Below are positions 1 through 4,321 of a stretch of DNA of 5,570 bases, piece by piece (positions within the stretch are counted from its first letter, which is position 1; every line of letters begins with the position of its first letter). The notes below the pieces were generated by a model. The model worked only from the letters and a program-made list of their open reading frames with translations, was not told the origin of the DNA and ran no database searches. The DNA is from Gemmatimonadota bacterium (lineage in GTDB: Bacteria > Gemmatimonadota > Gemmatimonadetes > Gemmatimonadales > GWC2-71-9), in contig JAHEFN010000172.1 in NCBI GenBank assembly GCA_024640185.1, forward strand, positions 1 through 5,570. Reading direction: 5' to 3'. A program made the translations under genes and the position numbers.

Positions 1-249
1 GTCGTCAGGCTTCGCCCGGAAGCGGAAGATCGCCCAGAGCAGGGCGCCTTCCACGACGACGAAGATGATCGTGGCCCAGAACACGGTGGTGTCGAACAGC
101 TTGTCCACCATCGCGGCGAAGTCGCCCTTGGGGGACAGTGTCGACTGGGGGTAGTTCTCGGGCGCACATCCCGCCACCAACAGGGCGAGGAGTACGACCA
201 GGGTGCCGCTGGAGAGCCATCGCCGCCAGGGCGCACGCGATTCGGTCAT
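1..249 (-). CDS. coxB: Cytochrome c oxidase subunit II, N-terminal part (runs off the left edge)
   Basis: The first 83 residues are visible and the gene continues past position 1. It begins as a lipoprotein: a basic N-terminus, a hydrophobic stretch at residues 16-27, then the lipobox LVAGC with Cys28 as the predicted lipidation site. Next comes the short segment NYPQSTLSPKGDF, typical of bacterial COX II between the signal and the first helix. A hydrophobic segment follows at about residues 55-75 (TVFWATIIFVVVEGALLWAIF), ending in RFRAKP, which fits the first helix of the COX II membrane hairpin. The CuA cupredoxin domain would lie outside the window. In the family this subunit accepts electrons from cytochrome c at the cytoplasmic membrane and passes them to the haem-copper subunit. 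The ATG at 249 is chosen because the lipoprotein signal starts there; the ribosome site is weak (GGGACG). The call rests on N-terminal features only. Confidence 0.82.
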   Translation of the reverse strand, partial: MTESRAPWRRWLSSGTLVVLLALLVAGCAPENYPQSTLSPKGDFAAMVDKLFDTTVFWATIIFVVVEGALLWAIFRFRAKPDD

Positions 250-277
250 CAATCGTCCCGTCTCGGGGTCAATTGGA

Positions 278-295
278 TTGTGAGGCCATTCACAA
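278..295. promoter_or_regulatory. CRP/FNR-family-like palindrome in the coxB leader
   Basis: The sequence TTGTGA-N6-TCACAA is a perfect inverted repeat and contains the TGTGA-N6-TCACA core of the E. coli CRP site. It sits about 10-27 nt downstream of the predicted transcription start, where a bound regulator would be expected to repress rather than activate. It could instead form a 6-bp stem with a 6-nt loop in the mRNA leader. The regulator assignment is inference from the motif alone. Confidence 0.4.
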
Positions 296-311
296 GCGTT
301 TCGGAGGGTAC

Positions 312-340
312 AGGATAGCGCCCACGTTGTTGCGGGTCAA
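312..340 (-). promoter_or_regulatory. Sigma70-type promoter for coxB
   Basis: Read on the minus strand, TTGACC (plus positions 335-340) and TATCCT (312-317) are separated by exactly 17 nt. That is 5 of 6 and 4 of 6 matches to the TTGACA/TATAAT consensus at ideal spacing. It lies wholly inside the 105-nt gap between the dipeptidase stop and the coxB start. Transcription would begin near 305, giving a leader of about 56 nt. coxB is therefore probably transcribed independently of the upstream dipeptidase gene. Confidence 0.6.
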
Positions 341-354
341 CCAGTTCCGGGCGA

Positions 355-1038
355 TCACCACTCGGTCAGCGGCAGGTCGAACGGGACCGGGTCGGCCACC
401 TCGAAGGAGAAGTGCCACCACTCATTGACATAGTTGGTGAATCCCTCTGCTGCCATCGCCGCGACCAGAAGTTGCCGGTTCACGGCCACCTGACCGGAGG
501 CCTGGGCGGTGTGGGCCTCCTCGGTGAAGCTGTCGTAGGGGGTCCCCATGTCGAGTTCGGCGCCCGTGGCGAGGTCGACCGCCGTCAGGTCGACCGCCAC
601 CCCCTGATTGTGCCGAGAGCGCCGAGCGATATACCCGTCGTCGAGCAGGTCGGTTCTGCCCACCCGCTCGGTCCAGTCGACCATCGCCAGCGTGGCCCGG
701 ACCGGCCGGTAGCCATCCCAGACCTTCAGTCCCAGCCCCTGCTCGGCCAATCGGGCGTGGACGCGCGCCAGTGCCTCGGCGGCCTCGCGCCGCAGCAGGG
801 CGATGCCCCGGCCGTAACCCGGCAATGGTTCACCAGTAAAGTTGTTTGGGGTGCTGTAGCGGACCTCCTGCCGGATCTCGGGATCGAGCTCGGCGAGCAG
901 CGCCCGCGCGACACTGGTGTCGGCCACCGCTTGCTCCGCCGCATTGGCCTGGATGGCCGGGTCCGGCTGCGCCTCACATCCGCCGACGGCTCCGACGAGG
1001 AGTGGCACGAACAGGGCGGTGGCGCGGCGGAGTGGCAT
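355..1038 (-). CDS. D-alanyl-D-alanine dipeptidase lipoprotein (VanX/DdpX type, peptidase family M15D)
   Basis: A 227-residue zinc dipeptidase expected to cleave D-Ala-D-Ala. The N-terminus is a lipoprotein signal ending in GAVGGC, with Cys21 lipidated. The M15D landmarks follow in order: NNFTG (65-69), VWDGYRP with Arg111 (VanX Arg71 equivalent), SRHNQGVAVD with zinc ligands His143 and Asp150, GTPYDSF (165-171), and EWWHFS with catalytic Glu206 and zinc ligand His209. All catalytic positions are intact and the catalytic part is the usual length. No vanH or ligase gene is adjacent, so it is more likely to scavenge or recycle cell-wall dipeptide than to give glycopeptide resistance. The lipid anchor places it in the periplasm, unlike the cytoplasmic VanX of resistance clusters. 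The start at 1038 is set by the signal peptide; no clear Shine-Dalgarno sequence is visible. Confidence 0.9.
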   Translation of the reverse strand: MPLRRATALFVPLLVGAVGGCEAQPDPAIQANAAEQAVADTSVARALLAELDPEIRQEVRYSTPNNFTGEPLPGYGRGIALLRREAAEALARVHARLAEQGLGLKVWDGYRPVRATLAMVDWTERVGRTDLLDDGYIARRSRHNQGVAVDLTAVDLATGAELDMGTPYDSFTEEAHTAQASGQVAVNRQLLVAAMAAEGFTNYVNEWWHFSFEVADPVPFDLPLTEW

Positions 1039-1072
1039 CCGGCGAATCTACTGCCGACCCGCCGTTGCGGGG

Positions 1073-1101
1073 AGGATCGCCCGGCCCCAGGGATGTGACA
1101 A
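1073..1101 (-). promoter_or_regulatory. Weak candidate promoter for the dipeptidase gene
   Basis: On the minus strand TTGTCA (1096-1101, 5 of 6 matches to the -35 consensus) is followed after 17 nt by GATCCT (1073-1078, only 3 of 6 for the -10). The predicted start near 1066 would leave a leader of about 28 nt. The position in the divergent intergenic gap is right, but the -10 is poor. Confidence 0.28.
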
Positions 1102-1130
1102 TCGAGGCATGCGCAGCGTCTCATGGGGTA

Positions 1131-1526
1131 ATGAAGCTCGTCCTCTGCACCCTCGCCCTCGCGCTGGCCGGCTGCGCCGACCCGATCGTCCTGCCCGGCC
1201 CCGCACCGGAGTTCGAGCTCGGCGTGGGCGACATTGCCATCCTGCAGGGGTATGGGGTGACCGTGCGCTTCGAGGGCGTGACCGGCGATTCCCGCTGTCC
1301 CGTCGATGTCACCTGCGTCTGGGCCGGCGACGCCGAGGCCAGCCTGCGACTCGCCGTGAATGGTGCGTCGGACACCCTGATCACCCTGCACACGACCGTC
1401 GACGACCGCTCGGTGACCATCGGCGGGGTGCGGCTCTCGCTCGTCGGCCTGAGTCCAGCCCCAACCGCGTCAACGGTCATCGATCCGACCAGTTACCGGC
1501 TCCGGCTCAGGGCCGAGGCAGAGTAG
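1131..1526 (+). CDS. Small lipoprotein of unknown function (DSRCP...CVWAG type)
   Basis: A 131-residue predicted lipoprotein: MKLVLCTLALALAGC, with lipobox ALAGC and Cys15 as the lipidation site. The mature part looks all-beta. A segment around residues 42-66 carries the signature VTVRFEGV...DSRCP...CVWAGDA, with Cys56 and Cys62 spaced to form a possible disulfide. Near the C-terminus is the pattern LSLVGLSPAP...YRLRLRAE. From memory, similar DSRCP...CxWAG lipoproteins recur in Bacteroidota and Gemmatimonadota genomes without an assigned function; I do not propose one. The ATG at 1131 is preferred because the lipoprotein signal begins exactly there. An in-frame GTG at 1095 would place a polar extension before the signal. 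No strong ribosome site is visible. It is transcribed divergently from the dipeptidase gene, and both products would be envelope lipoproteins. Confidence 0.75.
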   Translation: MKLVLCTLALALAGCADPIVLPGPAPEFELGVGDIAILQGYGVTVRFEGVTGDSRCPVDVTCVWAGDAEASLRLAVNGASDTLITLHTTVDDRSVTIGGVRLSLVGLSPAPTASTVIDPTSYRLRLRAEAE

Positions 1527-1555
1527 TCCGCTCTCCCAAACCCCGTTCCGGCAGG

Positions 1556-1561
1556 TATATT
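1556..1561 (+). promoter_or_regulatory. Candidate -10 box (TATATT) upstream of greA
   Basis: TATATT matches the -10 consensus at 5 of 6 positions and stands out as a short AT-rich patch in GC-rich DNA. It lies 30 nt after the lipoprotein stop codon. No good -35 is seen at 16-18 nt spacing. If used, transcription would start near 1567 and the hairpin at 1572-1614 would lie in the greA leader. Confidence 0.4.
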
Positions 1562-1571
1562 TCACCACAGC

Positions 1572-1619
1572 GAAACGGTCCACCAGGCGTTCGGCCGGGT
1601 GGACCGTGCGGTTCTTTTT
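1572..1619 (+). terminator. Strong hairpin plus T-run in front of greA: terminator or leader attenuator
   Basis: The arms ACGGTCCACC (1575-1584) and GGTGGACCGT (1598-1607) are perfectly complementary over 10 bp. The stem continues inside, past one A/G mismatch, with GGC (1586-1588) pairing GCC (1594-1596) around the loop GTTCG. GAA (1572-1574) can pair TTC (1612-1614) across a 4-nt bulge, and five T residues follow at 1615-1619. This has the form of an intrinsic terminator on the plus strand. It may end the lipoprotein transcript, or attenuate greA if the -10 box at 1556 is the greA promoter. The bulge before the T-run is slightly unorthodox. Confidence 0.6.
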
Positions 1620-1645
1620 CGCCTGCAGCGAGGAGAGGGCGGACG

Positions 1646-2122
1646 ATGATCCGGGAAATGCGTGAGAAGCTGGGGAAGGAAATCGCGGAGCTCAGCCATG
1701 AGCTCGCGGTGACGCTGCCCCAGGCCATCGCCACGGCGGTTGAGATGGGTGACCTGCGCGAGAACTCCGAGTACAAGGCGGCCCTCGAGCGGCAGCAGTT
1801 CGTTCAGGCCCGACTCGGGCAGCTCCACCAGCGGCTCAACCAGGTCTCCGAACTCGCCAACACCGAGGCGCCGATGGACCGCGTCGGGCTGGGATCACGG
1901 GTCACGGTCGAGGACAGCAGTGATGGCATGCGGGAGGAGTACACCCTGGTGCTCGCCGAGATGATGGACATCGACGCGGGCCACATCTCCCTGGCCTCCC
2001 CCCTCGGGCGTGCCCTCGTCGACCGCAGGATCGGCGAGGAAGTGACCCTTCAGCTGCCGACGATGCGCCGCAGTCTCAAGGTGATCTCGCTGATCACCAT
2101 CCATCAGACCGGCGGGGAGTAG
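1646..2122 (+). CDS. greA: Transcript cleavage factor GreA
   Basis: At 158 residues it matches E. coli GreA in length. Residues 1-75 form the N-terminal coiled coil that enters the RNA polymerase secondary channel. Its tip carries GDLRENSEY (35-43), where Asp36 and Glu39 match the acidic pair that coordinates the catalytic magnesium (Asp41 and Glu44 in E. coli). Residues 80-150 are the FKBP-like C-terminal domain, with VGLGSRVTVED and the ISLASPLGRAL segment (114-124). GreA makes backtracked RNA polymerase cleave its transcript so that elongation resumes. The usual K...RP sequence before the tip is replaced here by LAVTLPQAIATAV, so it is a somewhat divergent member; I cannot tell whether it is the only Gre factor in the genome. 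The start at 1646 is supported by the purine run AGGAGAGGG (1631-1639). The GroES-like gene starts 8 nt after the stop, indicating an operon. Confidence 0.9.
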   Translation: MIREMREKLGKEIAELSHELAVTLPQAIATAVEMGDLRENSEYKAALERQQFVQARLGQLHQRLNQVSELANTEAPMDRVGLGSRVTVEDSSDGMREEYTLVLAEMMDIDAGHISLASPLGRALVDRRIGEEVTLQLPTMRRSLKVISLITIHQTGGE

Positions 2123-2130
2123 CCTCGGCC

Positions 2131-2505
2131 GTGGATTCCCTCCCGAAGGAACTCCAGGTCGTCGGCGACCGGGTCCTGATCATGCCGGAAGAGGGCGAGG
2201 AGCACCGCAGCAAGGTCGGCCTCTACCTCCCTGCCACCGCCGTCGATGCCCAACCGGTCCAGACCGGACTGATCGTCGGCATCGGCCCCGGCGACCCGCT
2301 CCCTGACCCCTCCGTCTTTGACGACGAGCCGTGGCGAGTCGAGGAGCGGACGCCCCGGCATCGCCCGATGCAGGCGAAGGTTGGCGACCACGCGATCTTC
2401 TTCCGGAAGGCCGCGGTGGAGATCTCGTTTGAGGGCAAGCAGTATCTGGTGGTCCCGCAGGCGGCGATCCTGATCCTGCTCCGGGACAAGTTCCCGCTCC
2501 CCTGA
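2131..2505 (+). CDS. GroES-family co-chaperonin, enlarged variant
   Basis: A 124-residue chaperonin-10 protein, compared with about 97 for GroES. The landmarks are VGDRVLIMPEE (11-21), a mobile-loop-like segment SKVGLYLP (27-34), GIGPGDPLPDPS (50-61), VGDHAIFF (84-91), and the C-terminal strand YLVVPQAAILILLR (105-118). The extra length is an insertion at about residues 56-78 (PLPDPSVFDDEPW onward), where GroES has its roof loop. GroES normally caps the GroEL cavity through the mobile-loop hydrophobic tripeptide; here that part reads LYL. No groEL gene is adjacent, so this is probably an accessory paralogue rather than the main co-chaperonin, though this is inference. The start is a GTG at 2131, 8 nt after the greA stop, with GGGGAG (2114-2119) as the ribosome site at rather long spacing. 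No better start lies nearby. Confidence 0.85.
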   Translation: MDSLPKELQVVGDRVLIMPEEGEEHRSKVGLYLPATAVDAQPVQTGLIVGIGPGDPLPDPSVFDDEPWRVEERTPRHRPMQAKVGDHAIFFRKAAVEISFEGKQYLVVPQAAILILLRDKFPLP

Positions 2506-2521
2506 GGACCCGCCCTCAGGG
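2500..2521. terminator. Short hairpin shared by two convergent stop codons
   Basis: CCCTGAGG (2500-2507) and CCTCAGGG (2514-2521) form an 8-bp stem around the loop ACCCGC. The left arm contains the TGA of the GroES-like gene (2503-2505) and the right arm the TGA of the FKBP gene (2516-2518, minus strand). Neither strand has a T-run afterwards, so it may act as a 3'-end stabiliser or need Rho, rather than being a classical intrinsic terminator. Confidence 0.45.
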
Positions 2522-2998
2522 TTCGGCCAGTTCCACCAACGTCACATCGAAGACCAGCACGGCATCCGGGGGGACCGGACCGTCCCCGCGCGAGCCATAG
2601 CCGCGATCCGGCGGAATGACCAGCTGGCGGCGACCGCCGACGCGCATCCCGGGGACACCGTCCTCCCAGCCATCGATCACCTGGCCCGCACCGAGGGTGA
2701 AGCGGAACGGCTTGCGATCGGTGGCCGAGAAGATGGTCCCATCGGTGAGGAAGGCGACGAAGTGGAGCGCCACGGCATCACCGACAGCTGCGGCCCGACC
2801 GCTGCCGACCTGCAGGTCGTGCACCCAGACGCCATGCGCGACGCTGCGCAACGAGTCCTCGGGTACCCCGATCGTCGGCGAGAGTCGCCACGCGGCGATC
2901 GGTGAGAGGGGCTTGAGTTTGAGCAGTTCCTGGGCGCCACCCGGCGAGGGCAGCGCGGCGGACGCCAAGAGGGCGACCGCGGTGAGATGCCGAACCAT
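2516..2998 (-). CDS. Exported FKBP-type peptidyl-prolyl cis-trans isomerase
   Basis: A 160-residue protein. Residues 1-22 look like a Sec signal peptide with cleavage after GGA, giving a periplasmic product. Residues 23-60 form a short linker. The FKBP domain spans about 61-158: VGDAVALHF, then GQVIDGWEDGVPGM (105-118), LVIPPDRGYG (126-135), PPDAVLVFDVTLVEL (143-157). Pocket residues equivalent to FKBP12 Trp59, Tyr82 and Phe99 are kept as Trp111, Tyr134 and Phe150. Two are changed: the Tyr26 position is Phe80, and the Asp37 position is Ser91 (IFSAT for FDSS). This may lower or alter isomerase activity. The start at 2998 overlaps the macro-domain stop as TGATG, and no independent ribosome site is apparent, so translation is probably coupled to the upstream gene. 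Confidence 0.88.
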   Translation of the reverse strand: MVRHLTAVALLASAALPSPGGAQELLKLKPLSPIAAWRLSPTIGVPEDSLRSVAHGVWVHDLQVGSGRAAAVGDAVALHFVAFLTDGTIFSATDRKPFRFTLGAGQVIDGWEDGVPGMRVGGRRQLVIPPDRGYGSRGDGPVPPDAVLVFDVTLVELAEP

Positions 2999-3507
2999 CA
3001 GGTCAGGGCGCCGAGGGCCCCTGAATAGGCGACCAGCTCCGCCTCGGAGTAGCAGGCGAAGATGACCTCCTCGAGGAAGGCCTCGGCATCAAGTGCCGCG
3101 CTGGTCACCTCGACGGCGATCTCGGCTGCCTGCTCGAGCGGATAGCCCGAAAGACCCGCGGAGATCGCCGGTAGCGCAACCGACTCGCAGCGGTGGTCGT
3201 GCGCCACCTGCAGGGCACTGCGGTAGGTCTGCCGGAGCAGCTCCGCCTCGTTGGCCAGGCCACCCTGCCAGACGGGGCCGACGGCGTGCACCACATAGCG
3301 GCACGGCAGGCCATACGCTGAAGTGATGATGGCCTTGCCGGTCGGGCAACTGCCGGCGCGGGCGCAGGCGTCTGCCAGTTCGCGACCTGCCGCGGCGTGG
3401 ATCGCGCCGTTGACCCCGCCACCGGGACGCAGATCCTCGCGGGCGGCGTTCACGATCGCGTCGACCGGAAGAAGCGTGATATCGACGAGTTTCGTCATCA
3501 TGGACAT
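2998..3507 (-). CDS. Macro domain protein, YmdB/MacroD-like, with altered active site
   Basis: A 169-residue single macro domain. In order: VDIT (8-11), VDAIVNAAREDL (15-26), PGGGVNGAIHAAAG (28-41), SCPTGKAIIT (53-62), YVVHAVGPVWQGG (71-83), ALPAISAGLSGYP (111-123), then AAEIAVEV (127-134). It lines up throughout with E. coli YmdB, an O-acetyl-ADP-ribose deacetylase. However, the Asn of NAAN is Arg23 and the catalytic Asp of GGGVDG is Asn33, the positions of Asn174 and Asp184 in human MacroD1. The distal loop STGVYGYP is SAGLSGYP. It may therefore bind ADP-ribose-type ligands without hydrolysing them, or bind something else. The start at 3507 is fixed by AAGGAG (3516-3521) 8 nt upstream; two further ATGs follow at 3501 and 3498. 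The stop overlaps the FKBP start. Confidence 0.88.
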   Translation of the reverse strand: MSMMTKLVDITLLPVDAIVNAAREDLRPGGGVNGAIHAAAGRELADACARAGSCPTGKAIITSAYGLPCRYVVHAVGPVWQGGLANEAELLRQTYRSALQVAHDHRCESVALPAISAGLSGYPLEQAAEIAVEVTSAALDAEAFLEEVIFACYSEAELVAYSGALGALT

Positions 3508-3515
3508 GATCGGTG

Positions 3516-3521
3516 CTCCTT
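3516..3521 (-). promoter_or_regulatory. Ribosome binding site deciding the macro-domain start
   Basis: AAGGAG on the minus strand, 8 nt before the ATG at 3507. The reading frame is open for another 80 codons upstream, up to 3747. This site, and the fact that the macro-domain homology begins just after it, argue for the short form. Confidence 0.7.
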
Positions 3522-3635
3522 CCCACGTTCGCGAGGCGAGCGGCGAGTGGACAATGCGTTGTTCTGGGCTGACGCGGCACGGCGTCGCCTGATGGAACGA
3601 CCAAGCAGCGCCTGGCGTGTTCCGGGGAGGCCCTA

Positions 3636-3664
3636 ATTCTAGTCGTGACGAACCGGAATTGCGA
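3636..3664 (-). promoter_or_regulatory. Weak candidate promoter for the macro-FKBP pair
   Basis: TAGAAT (3636-3641, 5 of 6 matches to the -10 consensus) is preceded at 17 nt by TCGCAA (3659-3664, only 3 of 6 for the -35). It lies in the 160-nt gap after the carbonic anhydrase stop and would give a leader of about 120 nt. The rest of this gap (3508-3667) shows no gene and no convincing terminator. Confidence 0.25.
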
Positions 3665-3667
3665 GCC

Positions 3668-4321
3668 TCACTGGGAGGCGAAACAGCGCTCCACCGCTCG
3701 TTGATGCGCGTCCTCAAGCCCCTCAACCGATGACTTGGTGAGGCCAAGGTCCCGCAACATGCCGTCCTTGAGTCCGTAGATCAGGCCGTGCACCGAGAGC
3801 GCCTGCCCCCGTGCCCAGGCATCCTGAACGATCGTGGTGCGGCAGACGTGGATGACCTGGGCGAGCACGTTGAGCTCCGACAACCGGTCCAGGCGCACGG
3901 CCGTGTCGTCGATCGCGTTGAGCGCATCCTGGTGTCGGAAGGCGACGTCCTCGACATGGCGCAGCCAATTGTCGATCAATCCCAGCGGCTTGGCCTCCAA
4001 CGCCGCCTTCACGCCGCCACAGCCGTAGTGTCCGACGACCATGACGTGCTGCACCCGGATCACCTCGACCGCGAACTGGAGCACCGCGAGGCAGTTGAGG
4101 TCGGTATGCACCACGACATTCGCGACGTTGCGATGCACGAACAGCTCGCCGGGATCGAGGCCGACAATCTCGTTGGCGGGGACCCGGGAGTCCGAACAAC
4201 CGATCCAGAGGTATCCGGGCGCCTGCTGTGCGGCCAGCCGGGCGAAGAACCCGGGATCACCGGCCCGGCGTGCAGCGGACCATTCCCGGTTGTTGGCCAG
4301 CAGGAGGTCGAGGCCCCTCAT
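3668..4321 (-). CDS. can: Beta-class carbonic anhydrase
   Basis: A 217-residue cytoplasmic enzyme that interconverts CO2 and bicarbonate; E. coli Can has 220 residues. The zinc ligands fall at the same numbers as in E. coli: Cys42 and Asp44 in CSDSRVPANEI, and His98 and Cys101 in GHYGCGG. The Asp44-Arg46 dyad and HRNVAN (63-68) are intact. Trp39, Arg64 and Tyr182 match the residues that form the non-catalytic bicarbonate site in type II beta enzymes (Trp39, Arg64, Tyr181 in the E. coli enzyme). This suggests allosteric control by bicarbonate and pH. The start at 4321 is backed by GAGGAG 8 nt upstream. The first four bases overlap the end of the TIM-barrel gene as ATGA, so the two are almost certainly cotranscribed. 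The enzyme would supply bicarbonate for carboxylation reactions. Confidence 0.93.
   Translation of the reverse strand: MRGLDLLLANNREWSAARRAGDPGFFARLAAQQAPGYLWIGCSDSRVPANEIVGLDPGELFVHRNVANVVVHTDLNCLAVLQFAVEVIRVQHVMVVGHYGCGGVKAALEAKPLGLIDNWLRHVEDVAFRHQDALNAIDDTAVRLDRLSELNVLAQVIHVCRTTIVQDAWARGQALSVHGLIYGLKDGMLRDLGLTKSSVEGLEDAHQRAVERCFASQ

Noticed and set aside
412..1098. Plus-strand open frame opposite the dipeptidase gene, and similar antisense frames across the window
   Set aside because: Their translations show no family features and mirror well-supported genes; long antisense frames are expected in GC-rich coding DNA.
917..1645. Long open stretch in frame upstream of greA
   Set aside because: It crosses the lipoprotein gene out of frame and is Arg/Pro-rich. 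GreA homology, usual length and a ribosome site all place the start at 1646.
1646..3507. greA, groES-like, FKBP and macro genes as one new stress or defence system
   Set aside because: They lie in two convergent transcription units separated by a hairpin. No nuclease, toxin, sensor or effector module is present, so the grouping is more simply neighbouring housekeeping genes.
3615..3660. Inverted repeats after can (TTCCGG with CCGGAA; AATTC with GAATT) as a terminator
   Set aside because: The arms are only 5-6 bp with loops of 16 nt or more and no T-run follows on the minus strand.
3508..3747. In-frame N-terminal extension of the macro-domain gene up to an ATG at 3747
   Set aside because: The extension overlaps the end of can on the same strand, has the Arg/Ser/Pro-rich look of a chance frame, and bypasses a good ribosome site (AAGGAG) 8 nt before the ATG at 3507.
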